Under the pieces are notes generated by a model. It had not been told where the DNA came from, searched no databases, and saw only the letters and a list, made by a program, of their open reading frames with translations. Position numbers and translations under genes: made by a program. From Erythrobacter sp. (GTDB lineage Bacteria; Pseudomonadota; Alphaproteobacteria; Sphingomonadales; Sphingomonadaceae), in assembly GCF_024305245.1 (NCBI RefSeq), contig NZ_JAMWYX010000005.1:186001-250000 (forward strand): DNA of 64,000 nt. Direction: 5' to 3'. Positions 8,269 to 19,326 of the stretch are shown in pieces (positions within the stretch are counted from its first letter, which is position 1; every line of letters begins with the position of its first letter).

Positions 8269-8349
8269 ACCCTGCGTCGGACACTCCTGATTTCCGGTCG
8301 CGATGTCGACCTTGCCGCGAATCGCGACAGGCACGCGCCTTCTAGCGGC

Positions 8350-10758
<2,409 letters not shown>

Positions 10759-10919
10759 ATCATATGTCCGCGGCCGCCGTTGGGGCGCGCCTTCAGGGGG
10801 GAATATGGGTAGGGTAGCCATCGCCCGCAATGGGTTTTGCAGGAGAAGCTGTGGAACACGCTTGGCAACCGCTTAACCTTTCTCGCCTATGGTGTCGGCC
10901 CGACCAGACGAGGACGGTG

Positions 10920-11351
10920 ATGAAGACGATTGCTTGGTTCGTAGCCGGTTCTGCCATGCTGGCCTTGTCCAGCCTGCTGGAGAGCATCGGCGATGCGGGC
11001 GGATCGCCCGGTGAACGCCTGCCGCTTTACCTACCCGCGCTCGCCGCCCTGATCGGCGCGCCGTTCTGCTTTTTCCGGGGAATCCGCAGCGCGCTTTCCG
11101 AAATCATCGGTGCCAATTCGGACAAGCCGAAAGCGACGAAACCGGCTGCAACCGAAGCTCGGCCTGCGCAACGACTGGCAGACATCGATACGGCGGACAC
11201 AGGCGACGCCTTCGACGCCGACGCCGCGTTCGCCCGCTACATGGAAAAGCGCGCTGCACAGCCTGCCGCGGAGCCTGTCACTCCGCCCGCAACGACGGCG
11301 GAGCGACAGCCGCCCATAACACGCCCGACCTTCGGTCGCCGGGTTACCTGA
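10920..11351 (+). CDS. Small two-helix membrane protein, unknown function
   Basis: A 143-residue protein with two predicted membrane helices (residues about 4-20 and 35-55, the latter reading LYLPALAALIGAPFCFFRG). A polar, Ala/Pro-rich cytoplasmic tail follows and contains the short acidic motif FDADAAFARYMEKR near residue 105. The start has GAGGACGG upstream. It is divergent from lon and converges on ybaB. I do not recognise the family; similar short membrane proteins with a FDADAAFARYM-like tail motif may be lineage-restricted. Confidence 0.7.
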   Translation: MKTIAWFVAGSAMLALSSLLESIGDAGGSPGERLPLYLPALAALIGAPFCFFRGIRSALSEIIGANSDKPKATKPAATEARPAQRLADIDTADTGDAFDADAAFARYMEKRAAQPAAEPVTPPATTAERQPPITRPTFGRRVT

Positions 11352-11370
11352 GCCACCCGCGCCGCCGACC

Positions 11371-11712
11371 TTATCCCAGGCCGGGAAGGTTGAAGCCCGG
11401 CGGCAGGCCCATCGAGCCCTGCATTTCCGTCATCTGTTCGGCGGACACCCGGTCCGCCCGGTCGCGCGCGTCGTTGAACGCGGCGGCGACCAGGTCTTCG
11501 AGGATTTGCTTGTCATCCGGTGTGATCAGGCTGTCGTCGATCGACACGCCGAGGATGCGGCCCTTGGCGCTGGCGCGAACCTTCACCAGCCCGCCACCGG
11601 CAGTGCCCTCGACCTCGATCGAATCGAGCTTCACCTGCATTTCGTTCATCTGCTTCTGGATGGTCTCGGCGGCCTGCTGGGCCGCCTGCATCATTTCTTC
11701 CATCGATTTCAT
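11371..11712 (-). CDS. ybaB: YbaB/EbfC nucleoid-associated protein
   Basis: A 113-residue protein of the YbaB/EbfC family, small DNA-binding dimers with a helix-strand-helix fold. It starts MKSMEEMMQAAQQAAETIQ, an amphipathic helix, and has the family core VEGTAGGGLVKVRASAKGRI and the C-terminal MTEMQGSMGLPPGF. The ATG follows AAGGAGATC. It sits 19 bp behind dnaX, the usual dnaX-ybaB order. recR, the usual third gene, is not next to it here. Confidence 0.95.
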   Translation of the reverse strand: MKSMEEMMQAAQQAAETIQKQMNEMQVKLDSIEVEGTAGGGLVKVRASAKGRILGVSIDDSLITPDDKQILEDLVAAAFNDARDRADRVSAEQMTEMQGSMGLPPGFNLPGLG

Positions 11713-11731
11713 CTGGGGATCTCCTTGAACA

Positions 11732-13567
11732 TCAGTTCCACGGGGGACGGGCCGCACGGGCGACATTGCCCTCGGTCCCGAGCAATTCGGCCTCGGGGAA
11801 GGCCGCAAACGCCGCTGCGACCAGCGGATCGGAACGGATGCGCGCATCCTCGGCCTGCGCCTCGGCATCGGCGGTTTCGCGCAAACTCGGCTGTGCAGGA
11901 CCGGTGCCGCGCTCGACCTGCCAGCGCTTGCCTGTCAGCTTGAACAGCGCCTCGCGGATGTCGGGCGCGGGATCATCGGGGAAATTGTCGGCCTGTTCGA
12001 ACACCAGCCGATCCGGCCCCAATTCGATCACCCGCACCCGGTCGCGCATGATCTGGGCGACCCGTAACTGGCCTGTGGCATCGACTGCCTCGACCAGCGC
12101 CGCCCAATCCTGCGAGGGTGCAGCCGCCCGGGGCGCAGCAGCGACCAGAGCGGACGGCGCGGCACCCTCTGCCGCAGGAGCCGGAACTGGTGCCGCAAAC
12201 CCGCCCGACGCCAGTTCCTCGATCCGCTTCGCCAGCTTGCCCGGATCGGGCATCTGCGCCGCGTGGAGGATGCGCAGCAGGGCCATCTGCAGCGACACCA
12301 GCGGGTCTGGGCCGGAGCGCACTTCGTCATGGCCCTTCAGCAGCAATTGCCACAAGCGGTGCAGCTCCCCCGCCCCCAGCCGCGCCGCGAAATCGGCCAG
12401 CGCGGCGCGTTCTTCCTCCGCCGGAGCATCGGGTTCATTGCCGGAAATCTGCGCCAGCGTAATGCGGTGGGTCAGGTCCATCAGCGCGCGCATCAGCGCC
12501 AGCGGCTCGACACCGAGCGAATATTGCTCGTCGACCGCCGCCAGCAATGCCTTGGCGTCGCCTTCCAGCAGGTGGCCGAGCACGCGGCGCTGCGCGCTCT
12601 TGTCGGCAAGGCCCAGCATGTCGCGCACCCGTGCGGCGGTGACCTTGCCCTCGCCGTCCAGATCGGCATGCGCGATCGCCTGATCGAGGATCGACAGGCC
12701 ATCGCGCACTGATCCTTCGGCCGCAGCAGCGATGATCGCCAGACCCTCGGCATCAGCGGCAACGCCTTCGAGGCGGCAGACCTTGGCGAAATGTTCCGCC
12801 AGCATTCCGGCTGGGATACGGCGCAGGTCGAACCGCTGGGTGCGGCTCAGCACCGTGACCGGTAGCTTGTCGACCTCGGTGGTGGCGAACAGGAACTTTA
12901 CGTGCGGCGGCGGCTCCTCCAGCGTCTTGAGCAAGCCGTTGAAGGCCGCTTTCGACAGCATGTGAACTTCGTCGATAATGTAGATCTTGAAGCGCGCCGA
13001 GACCGCAGCATAGCGCACCGCCTCGATAATCTCGCGGATATCGTCGATCCCGGTGTTCGACGCCGCGTCCATTTCGATCACGTCGATATGGCGGCCTTCG
13101 GCGATGGCGACGCAGGCCTCGCACTGTCCGCAAGGGTCGATGGTCGGCCCGCCCTGCCCGTCCGGCCCGATGCAGTTCAATGCCTTGGCGATCAACCGCG
13201 CGGTCGAGGTTTTGCCGACCCCGCGCACGCCGGTCATCAGGAAGGCATGGGCCAGCCGGTCGCGCGCGATGGCATTGGCAAGGGTGCGCACCATCGCTTC
13301 CTGCCCGATAAGTTCGGAGAAGGTCTGGGGGCGATATTTGCGCGCCAGCACGCGGTAAGGCTGGCTGGCGGCCGGAGGGGGGGGGGCAGGCACAGACGCA
13401 GACGCAGGCTCAGGAGGCGGCGCGGTCGCAGGCATTTGGGCTGGCTCGGGCGCGGCAGCGGGCGGCGGCGCAGGATCGCCGAACAGCGCATTCTGCCCGG
13501 CAGCCTCCAACTCGGCTGCAGTCGGGCCGGAATCGTCTTCTGGCAGTTCGGGGTCGGAATCGCTCAT
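11732..13567 (-). CDS. dnaX: DNA polymerase III subunit gamma/tau
   Basis: A 611-residue clamp-loader ATPase subunit. A Pro/Ala-rich, low-complexity leader of about 70 residues precedes the family start at YRVLARKYRPQTFSELIGQ. Walker A GVRGVGKTS, a zinc-binding Cys set ending CGQCEAC, DEVHML and the arginine-finger region RTQRFDLRR follow. The C-terminal third is Ala/Pro-rich and then more structured, as in tau. I see no A-rich slippery heptamer of the E. coli type, so a single product is likely. The leader is either a true extension or evidence of a start nearer the ATPase domain, but no better start codon is obvious. Confidence 0.95.
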   Translation of the reverse strand: MSDSDPELPEDDSGPTAAELEAAGQNALFGDPAPPPAAAPEPAQMPATAPPPEPASASVPAPPPPAASQPYRVLARKYRPQTFSELIGQEAMVRTLANAIARDRLAHAFLMTGVRGVGKTSTARLIAKALNCIGPDGQGGPTIDPCGQCEACVAIAEGRHIDVIEMDAASNTGIDDIREIIEAVRYAAVSARFKIYIIDEVHMLSKAAFNGLLKTLEEPPPHVKFLFATTEVDKLPVTVLSRTQRFDLRRIPAGMLAEHFAKVCRLEGVAADAEGLAIIAAAAEGSVRDGLSILDQAIAHADLDGEGKVTAARVRDMLGLADKSAQRRVLGHLLEGDAKALLAAVDEQYSLGVEPLALMRALMDLTHRITLAQISGNEPDAPAEEERAALADFAARLGAGELHRLWQLLLKGHDEVRSGPDPLVSLQMALLRILHAAQMPDPGKLAKRIEELASGGFAAPVPAPAAEGAAPSALVAAAPRAAAPSQDWAALVEAVDATGQLRVAQIMRDRVRVIELGPDRLVFEQADNFPDDPAPDIREALFKLTGKRWQVERGTGPAQPSLRETADAEAQAEDARIRSDPLVAAAFAAFPEAELLGTEGNVARAARPPWN

Positions 13568-13631
13568 GGCTACAAGCTAGGCGCTCGGCCACGGTTTGTC
13601 ATGCTGCGCATCACGGCGATTTACGTGGAAA

Positions 13632-13720
13632 AAGGAGCCGAGCGACCCGTCGCCATCCACCTGGGCTGCTGCCTTCCGGCCCTGACCCGGTGAGCAGACG
13701 CAAACGTCCACCCGACTCCC
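13632..13720 (-). ncRNA. ffs: Signal recognition particle RNA (4.5S type)
   Basis: The minus strand carries the conserved SRP S-domain core GTCAGGGCCGGAAGGCAGCA, with the GGAA tetraloop and the asymmetric internal loop that binds Ffh. The flanks GGAGTCGGG and the distal CTCGGCTCC pair to close a long hairpin. A TTTTT run follows the 3' end at 13633-13629. The end positions are estimated from pairing. It lies just upstream of dnaX on the same strand, a common location. Confidence 0.9.
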
Positions 13721-13757
13721 GAGCGTGCATATGGCGCGGTGCGAATGAAAAATCAAC

Positions 13758-14036
13758 TCAGCGAAAATTATCCGCGTAGGCCTGCAGCTTCAGCCGCTTG
13801 GGCGGGGTTGCGTGGATGCGCGCGGCGATGCCGTATTTCTCGGCATAGGCCTTGGCCGCGTCCTTGGACGGGAACGTCAGCCGCACCTGCGACTGGGTAT
13901 CGCCGCTGCCGGTCCAGCCCATCAGCGGATCGGCGAAACGCGCCTCGGACTGCTCGAATTCGAGCACCCATTCATCGGTATGGGCCTTGCCCGATTGCAT
14001 CGCGTGCTTGGGCTGCTGGAAAATTCTCGCGGACAT
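13758..14036 (-). CDS. NDUFS4-like accessory subunit of complex I
   Basis: A 92-residue protein of the ETC complex I subunit family (NDUFS4/18 kDa type), an accessory subunit of NADH:quinone oxidoreductase found in alphaproteobacteria and mitochondria. Family-typical stretches are SARIFQQPKHAMQSGK, WVLEFEQ, DPLMGWTGSGDTQSQVRLTF and the C-terminal KAYAEKYGI. The length is typical. It is a single-gene unit between the SRP RNA and hrpB. Its presence supports an alphaproteobacterial origin. Confidence 0.92.
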   Translation of the reverse strand: MSARIFQQPKHAMQSGKAHTDEWVLEFEQSEARFADPLMGWTGSGDTQSQVRLTFPSKDAAKAYAEKYGIAARIHATPPKRLKLQAYADNFR

Positions 14037-14086
14037 TCTTGTTATCGATCCTCGCTCATGCTGGCTTCGCCAGCGTCGCTGCGGGT

Positions 14087-14110
14087 GGGCGCCAAAACAC
14101 TTTGGCGCCC
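14087..14110. repeat. Perfect 10-bp stem-loop in hrpB/NDUFS4 spacer
   Basis: GGGCGCCAAA and TTTGGCGCCC are perfect arms around the loop ACAC. A smaller hairpin (GCTGGCTTCGCCAGC) lies about 20 bp to the left. Together they may end hrpB transcription on the minus strand, though there is no T-run. Confidence 0.6.
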
Positions 14111-14153
14111 TCGCGGGCCGCTCTCGCGCCCCGATCTGTGCCCGGGCGATAGC

Positions 14154-16589
14154 TTAATCCTGGCCGCGATTAAACGCATTTTTGGTCTTCATGCTCGGCT
14201 TTTCCAGCCACGGCTGGTCGGGCCAGCGGTGCTTGGGATAACGCCCCTTCATGTCCTTCGCCACATCGCGCCAACTCCCGCGCCAGAAGCCGGGCAGATC
14301 GCGGGTCGATTGCACCGGACGCCCGCCGGGGCTGGTCAGTTTCAGCAGCAGCGGGGTGGTGCCGATTATCGGCTGCGCATCCAGACCGAACAGTGCCTGC
14401 ACCCGCACCTCTACGCTCGGCGCGTCATCTCCGGCGTAGTCGATCGCGTGCCGCGTATCGGCGGGCGAGGTGAAGTGCGTGGGCGCTGCGCGGTCGAATG
14501 CCTGCCGCTGGTTCCAGTCGAGCAGGCCCAGCGCAGCTTCGGCAAAGCGGTGCGGCGGCAAATCGAGGTCGCGCCGCCCGGCCAGCAACGGAGCAAGCCA
14601 CTCGGATGCACGATCGCGCAGGGCTTCGGGCGCGAGCGCATCGACCCCAGCAAAACGGGCGCGGGCAAGGAAGCCTGGCGGAAGCATTTCCCCCAACCGC
14701 TCCACAGCCTTCTCCACAAGGATATCCACAAACAGGGCGGGGTCGGGCGCAGGCTCGGGCACGCTCGCCAACACGATTGCGCCAAGCCGCCGTTCACGCC
14801 GCGCTTCGACCCGATCTTTGTCCTTGTTCCAGCGGGTTGTGACGCGTTCCTGCAATTCCTTGGCAAACAGCGCCGCAATGCGATCAGCCGCAAGTTCGCC
14901 ACCGGCGGTGATGCGTGCCCCCTTGGCCTGACCCTGCGCATCGCCGATCACGATCCATTCGGCCCGCGCCAGCGGTGACGCGGGATCGAGCATATACCCG
15001 CGACCGCCTGCGCTCAGCCAGTGCTCGCCCGAGGGATCGCGGCGGCGCGCGACGAAATCAGGCCGCGCCAGCGCGAGCGCCTCGGCGGCATCGGCGGCGG
15101 GACTTTGGCCGATCACTCCCGCAAGCTGCCCACCCTGCTTCGCCCAGCCTTGCGCGATTCGCTGCGCGGCAATGCTGCGCGGCGCACGGTCGCCCCGCCA
15201 GCGGGAAAGCCGCTGCATCAGGTCTTCGCCCCGCCCGCCAAGCCCGCGTTCCTGCAGCAGCATTACCAGCCGTGCCGTATCCTCACCGCACCCCGCGCAC
15301 GCGCCATGAAGCACGGCTGCCGCCTGATCGGGCGCCATCGGCAGGGCAGCAATCGCTTCGCCCAGCGGCGTGATCTTTCCGCCCGCATCAATCGCGCCCA
15401 ACGCCTCCAGCGCCCCCCGCGCCGCCGCAACCGAAGCTTCGGGCGGCGGATCGAGCCACGGCAGTGAGTGCGGATCGGCTGTCCCCCACTTCGCCAGCCG
15501 CAGCAGCAACGGCGCAAGATCGGCTTGCACGATCTCGGGCGGAGCGAATTCGGGACGACCGGCATGGCCTGCCTCCTCCCACAGCCGGTAAGCCACCCCC
15601 GGCCCCTGCCGCGCTGCACGGCCCGCCCGCTGCGCTGCGGACGCCTGCGAGGCGCGGCGGGTGACGAGATGCGTGGTGCCCGCCGCCCGGTCGAACTCGG
15701 CAAGGCGGGCAAGGCCGGAATCGACCACCACGCTGACACCGTCGAGCGTCAGCGAAGTCTCGGCAATCGCGGTGGCCAGCACGATGCGGCGGCGGCCTTG
15801 AGCATCGCGGCGGATCGCTGCACGCTGAGCGCCGGGTTCGATCTGGCCGTGCAATGGATGGATCGGCACATCCGGCAGGCGCGGCTCCAGCCGTTCGCGC
15901 ACCCGCTCGATCTCGCGCACGCCGGGCAGGAAGGCGAGGATATCGCCCGCCTCATCGCGCCACGCGGTCATCACCGCGCTCGTCACACTATCCTCGATTG
16001 CCTGCGAACCATCGCCGCCAAGCCACTTGATCTCCAGCGGAAAGCTGCGTCCTTCGCTCTCGACAACCGGCGCATCATCGCCCAGCAAGCGGGCGAAACG
16101 CGCGCCGTCGATGGTGGCGGACATCACCAGCACGCGCAGATCCTCGCGCAGCACGGCGCGGCTCTCCAGCGCCAGCGCAAGACCCAGATCGCTGTCGAGG
16201 CTGCGTTCATGTGCTTCATCGAACAACAGGGCGGAGACGCCGGGAAGCTCTGGATCATCGACCAGCCGGTTCACAAGGATCGCCTCGGTGACAATCAGGA
16301 TGCGGGTGCGCGCCGACACCTTGCTATCGAGCCGGGTCATATAGCCGACCGTTTCGCCGGGCTTTTCGCCCAGCATCTCGGCCATGCGTTCAGCCGCAGC
16401 GCGGGCGGCAACGCGGCGGGGCGAGGTGAGGATGATCTGGCCGGTGCACCAGGCCTCGCCCAGCAGATCGGGCGCGACCGCAGTGGTCTTGCCCGCACCC
16501 GGCGGTGCGACCAGCACGCCTGCGCCGACATTCGCCAGCGCGGCGCGGATGTCCGGCAAAACAGCGTGGATGGGAAGGTCGGGGTTCAT
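14154..16589 (-). CDS. hrpB: ATP-dependent helicase HrpB
   Basis: An 811-residue DExH-box helicase of the HrpA/HrpB group. Walker A APPGAGKTT, motif Ia TSPRRVAARAAAERMAE, DEAH in LLFDEAHERSLDSDL, SAT in VMSATIDG and motif VI QRAGRAARQGPG are in order. The C-terminal HrpB domain, including PSVEVRVQALFGLDAQP and the closing WPDQPW segment, is complete. RNA is the presumed substrate; the physiological role is poorly known. It ends the minus-strand unit that begins with the prenyl synthase, 20 bp upstream. Confidence 0.95.
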   Translation of the reverse strand: MNPDLPIHAVLPDIRAALANVGAGVLVAPPGAGKTTAVAPDLLGEAWCTGQIILTSPRRVAARAAAERMAEMLGEKPGETVGYMTRLDSKVSARTRILIVTEAILVNRLVDDPELPGVSALLFDEAHERSLDSDLGLALALESRAVLREDLRVLVMSATIDGARFARLLGDDAPVVESEGRSFPLEIKWLGGDGSQAIEDSVTSAVMTAWRDEAGDILAFLPGVREIERVRERLEPRLPDVPIHPLHGQIEPGAQRAAIRRDAQGRRRIVLATAIAETSLTLDGVSVVVDSGLARLAEFDRAAGTTHLVTRRASQASAAQRAGRAARQGPGVAYRLWEEAGHAGRPEFAPPEIVQADLAPLLLRLAKWGTADPHSLPWLDPPPEASVAAARGALEALGAIDAGGKITPLGEAIAALPMAPDQAAAVLHGACAGCGEDTARLVMLLQERGLGGRGEDLMQRLSRWRGDRAPRSIAAQRIAQGWAKQGGQLAGVIGQSPAADAAEALALARPDFVARRRDPSGEHWLSAGGRGYMLDPASPLARAEWIVIGDAQGQAKGARITAGGELAADRIAALFAKELQERVTTRWNKDKDRVEARRERRLGAIVLASVPEPAPDPALFVDILVEKAVERLGEMLPPGFLARARFAGVDALAPEALRDRASEWLAPLLAGRRDLDLPPHRFAEAALGLLDWNQRQAFDRAAPTHFTSPADTRHAIDYAGDDAPSVEVRVQALFGLDAQPIIGTTPLLLKLTSPGGRPVQSTRDLPGFWRGSWRDVAKDMKGRYPKHRWPDQPWLEKPSMKTKNAFNRGQD

Positions 16590-16609
16590 CGCCCCGCCCG
16601 ATACCGCGA

Positions 16610-17620
16610 TCAGTGCCCGCGCGCGACCGCGAATTGCGCCGCTTCGGCCATTGCCGCGCGGGCCTTTCCGTCAGGGAAGATCGAGATCGCGTCGATGGCC
16701 CTGTGGGCGAAATGGCGCGCCCGCTCGCGGGTGTCTTCCAACGCGTGGTGCTTCTCGATCAGCGCAATCGCATGGGCCAGATCCACATCGGACGAACGAT
16801 GCCCGATGATCGCGTCCTTCCAGAACTTGCGTTCCTCGTCATTGCCGCGTGCATAGGCGAGGATCACCGGAAGGGTCATCTTGCCCTCGCGGAAATCATC
16901 GCCCTGTTCCTTGCCCATTTCGGCGGCGTCGGAATCATAGTCGATCGCATCGTCGATCAGTTGGAACGCAACGCCAAGGTTGCGGCCATAGGCTTCGAGC
17001 GCGTGCTCCTGTTCTTCCGAACATTCGGCCACCACAGCACTGATCTGGCTGGCAGCAGCGAACAGCGCGGCGGTTTTCGCGCCGATGATGTGGAGGTACT
17101 GTTCTTCGCTGGTGTTGATCTGGCGCTGGGCGGAAAGCTGCGAGACCTCGCCTTCCGCAATCACCGCGCTGGCGCGCGACAGGATCGAAAGGACGCGCAA
17201 GCTGCCGTCCTCGGTCATCAGTTCGAAAGCGCGGCTGAACAGGAAATCGCCCACCAGCACAGTCGCCGGATTGCCGAAGATGATGTTGGCCGCCGCCTTC
17301 CCGCGCCGAAGCTCGCTGCCGTCCACCACATCGTCGTGCAGCAGCGTGGCGGTGTGGATGAATTCGACCGCCGCTGCGAGTTTGTAGTGACGTGTGCCCT
17401 TGTAGCCGACCAGTTCCGCACCGGCGAGTGTCAGCATCGGCCGCAGCCGCTTGCCCCCGCCCGAAATCAGATGCCCGGCAAGGCGCGGGATCAGCGGAAT
17501 GTCGCTCTGCATCCGGTCAAGGATCACGGAATTGACAGAATTCATGCCCGCTGCCGTCAACGACAGCATGGGATCGAGTGTCGGCCGGCTGCGCGGCAGG
17601 GGAATGACATCGGCACTCAT
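16610..17620 (-). CDS. ispB: Long-chain polyprenyl diphosphate synthase (quinone side chain)
   Basis: A 336-residue trans-prenyltransferase that elongates farnesyl or geranylgeranyl diphosphate with isopentenyl diphosphate. Both Asp-rich Mg-binding motifs are present: DDVVD in HTATLLHDDVVDGSELRRG and DDAID in AFQLIDDAIDYDS. GGGKRLRPML, the IPP-binding start, is also present. Length and pattern match octaprenyl/decaprenyl synthases; sphingomonads mainly make ubiquinone-10, so decaprenyl is the likelier product. Chain length is set by residues near the first Asp motif and is not certain here. It is divergent from the chorismate mutase gene. Confidence 0.93.
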   Translation of the reverse strand: MSADVIPLPRSRPTLDPMLSLTAAGMNSVNSVILDRMQSDIPLIPRLAGHLISGGGKRLRPMLTLAGAELVGYKGTRHYKLAAAVEFIHTATLLHDDVVDGSELRRGKAAANIIFGNPATVLVGDFLFSRAFELMTEDGSLRVLSILSRASAVIAEGEVSQLSAQRQINTSEEQYLHIIGAKTAALFAAASQISAVVAECSEEQEHALEAYGRNLGVAFQLIDDAIDYDSDAAEMGKEQGDDFREGKMTLPVILAYARGNDEERKFWKDAIIGHRSSDVDLAHAIALIEKHHALEDTRERARHFAHRAIDAISIFPDGKARAAMAEAAQFAVARGH

Positions 17621-17689
17621 GTTGCCTGCGGCATTAGGGCGGGCCGCGCGTGCTTGGCAAGCGCAGAATTGCTGCTAGTTTCGCAGCCT

Positions 17690-18022
17690 ATGCCGCAGCA
17701 AACGCAATCCTCGCCAGCTCATAGCACCCCGTCCGAAGTGGTGTCCGATCCGATTCTGGCGAGCTTTCGCAAAAGCATCGACAATATCGATGCGGCGCTG
17801 ATCCACATCCTGGCAGAACGGTTCCGGATCACGCAGGCGGTGGGCGAATACAAGGCCAAAGCCACCCTGCCCCCGGCCGATCCCGATCGTGAAGCACGCC
17901 AGATCGCACGACTGCGAAAGCTGTCGGAAGAGGCAAACCTCGATCCCGAATTTTCCGAGAAATTCCTGCGCTTCATCATCGAGGAAGTGATCCGCCACCA
18001 CGAAAAGGCGCGCGGCGGCTGA
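17690..18022 (+). CDS. Chorismate mutase, AroQ class
   Basis: A 110-residue all-helical chorismate mutase that converts chorismate to prephenate for Phe and Tyr synthesis. Typical positions are seen in FRKSIDNIDAALIHILAERF, the Arg/Lys pair in RITQAVGEYKAKA, and the closing FIIEEVIRHHEKAR. The start at 17690 gives the usual length plus a polar tail of about 20 residues. No good ribosome-binding site precedes it, so the message may be leaderless or the start slightly different. It is a stand-alone domain, not fused to prephenate dehydratase or DAHP synthase. Confidence 0.9.
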   Translation: MPQQTQSSPAHSTPSEVVSDPILASFRKSIDNIDAALIHILAERFRITQAVGEYKAKATLPPADPDREARQIARLRKLSEEANLDPEFSEKFLRFIIEEVIRHHEKARGG

Positions 18023-18026
18023 GGGA

Positions 18027-18413
18027 TCAGGGTGTCTCGCCCTTGCTCGCAGTCGGAGCTACGGGCGGCGCAGCGGGCGGTGGCGGCGGTGGCGGCTGAT
18101 CGCGCAATGCTTCCAGCAACTCCTCACGCTCCCGCAACAGGCGGGCTTGCCCACGCGTGAGCCGCGCCGTTTCGCCATTCCCCAGCGATATGTGTCGCCC
18201 GCGCCCGGGATAGATGATCGGCCCGCCCAGACAGGTCGCATCCTGCCCGATATCGACATCGCATTGCGGCCCGATCCCGCGCTGGTCGATTTCAGGCGGG
18301 GCGAGCGGATTATGGAAGACCGTGCGTTGCCCGCGCGATGCCGGGTCGGAGGCGGTGGTGCAAGCGCCCAGCACCAGAGCCGCAAGGATTACGCTGCTGC
18401 GTGCTGCAATCAT
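18027..18413 (-). CDS. Small predicted lipoprotein, unknown function
   Basis: A 128-residue protein with signal MIAARSSVILAALVLGAC, where LGAC is a good lipobox with Cys18. The ATG at 18413 follows GGAGGCG. The mature part has Cys residues in GPQCDVDIGQDATCLGG and a charged helix (RLTRGQARLLREREELLEAL). A Pro-rich tail with seven consecutive prolines follows. It converges on the chorismate mutase gene with only 4 bp between stops. Family not recognised. Confidence 0.75.
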   Translation of the reverse strand: MIAARSSVILAALVLGACTTASDPASRGQRTVFHNPLAPPEIDQRGIGPQCDVDIGQDATCLGGPIIYPGRGRHISLGNGETARLTRGQARLLREREELLEALRDQPPPPPPPAAPPVAPTASKGETP

Positions 18414-18492
18414 GCCCGCGCCTCCCGATTGTGGCGCCCGATCAATCGCTTCCCGGCGCTGAACCGCAACTGAATATCTGCGCCCAAGCAAA

Positions 18493-18524
18493 GGGCACGG
18501 CGCCCATTTCGGAGCGCCGTGCCC
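18493..18524. terminator. GC-rich hairpin upstream of the lipoprotein gene
   Basis: GGGCACGGCGC and GCGCCGTGCCC are perfect 11-bp arms around a 10-base loop. It lies between the secreted repeat protein gene (stop at 18642) and the lipoprotein gene and could end the former on the minus strand. There is no clear T-run. The rest of 18414-18641 shows no supported gene. Confidence 0.5.
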
Positions 18525-18641
18525 GGGCGGCCTTGCGACTGTTCCACCAGATCAGCTGCTGGCCGTCGCTTCGCGCGCTCCATCGGGGGTCGAGGACAGC
18601 GGGGCCGCTGATCCTCGCGAAGCGCACGACAAGAGTATGCT

Positions 18642-19202
18642 CTAACGCGGACGTTTGCCGCGCGCGCGGGGCGGACGGGTGACGCCGGGCGCCCTGGTCT
18701 TGGTGACGCTGCGGCTCACCTGCCCTTCGCTGCGGGTGGTGGCGCGCTCCCGAGAGGCGAGCACTTCGCCGGCCGAATTGGTCACGCTCTGGCTCGCGGC
18801 GGAATTGCCCTGCCCGTCCCGGCTGCGCGCGCCTGCAAGGCCGTAGCTCTCGCCGCCGCGCCCGGTGGCGGTGCCGGTGAAGGTCGAACCGGTGTCGGTG
18901 CGGGTGCGTGTCCCCGAAAGGTCGCGCGAATTGCCCTGCGGCCCGGTCTGCACGATGTCGATGGTCGCGCCGGTTTCGGTGCGCTGACGTACGGCGCTGC
19001 TGCTGGCGGTGTTGCCGGTGTTAAGATTGGTCGCCTCGCGGGTGCGGGTTGCGGTGCCGGTATCGGGGTTGACCGTGGTGGTCTGGCTAGCGCTGACCTT
19101 GGGTCCATCATAGCTGCGCGTGCGGGTCTGTTCCTGCGCGGCGGCAGGCAAGGCAAGCGCCAGCGCCGTCAGCGAGGCGAGCATCAGGGGAGTCTTTCTC
19201 AT
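18642..19202 (-). CDS. Secreted Thr/Gly/Arg-rich repeat protein
   Basis: A 186-residue protein with a Sec signal peptide (MRKTPLMLASLTALALALPAAA, cleavage before QEQ). The ATG at 19202 follows GAGGAAC. The mature chain is a series of loosely repeated Thr/Gly/Ser/Arg-rich units such as TRTRSYDGP, TGTATRTREATN, TRTRTDTGSTFTG and ATGRGGESYG. It ends in a very basic tail (TRPPRARGKRPR). The composition suggests an extended beta-rich or disordered periplasmic or surface protein; the basic tail could bind nucleic acid, LPS or other polyanions. It follows the sigma/anti-sigma pair on the same strand. Family not recognised. Confidence 0.7.
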   Translation of the reverse strand: MRKTPLMLASLTALALALPAAAQEQTRTRSYDGPKVSASQTTTVNPDTGTATRTREATNLNTGNTASSSAVRQRTETGATIDIVQTGPQGNSRDLSGTRTRTDTGSTFTGTATGRGGESYGLAGARSRDGQGNSAASQSVTNSAGEVLASRERATTRSEGQVSRSVTKTRAPGVTRPPRARGKRPR

Positions 19203-19326
19203 CGCGAAGTTCCTCGTTCCGTTCAATCCATTGCGAGGTCCGCTGGCCGCGCGGGGATTTGCGGCCGGGGACATGGCAATAACGGCAGAGGCAGCCGCAC
19301 CCTTCGCGGCGGCGCCGACTTTTCGT

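Noticed and set aside
14715..14735. DnaA-box-like ATATCCACA inside hrpB
   Set aside because: Single imperfect match within coding sequence; no cluster of boxes or AT-rich unwinding region, so not oriC.
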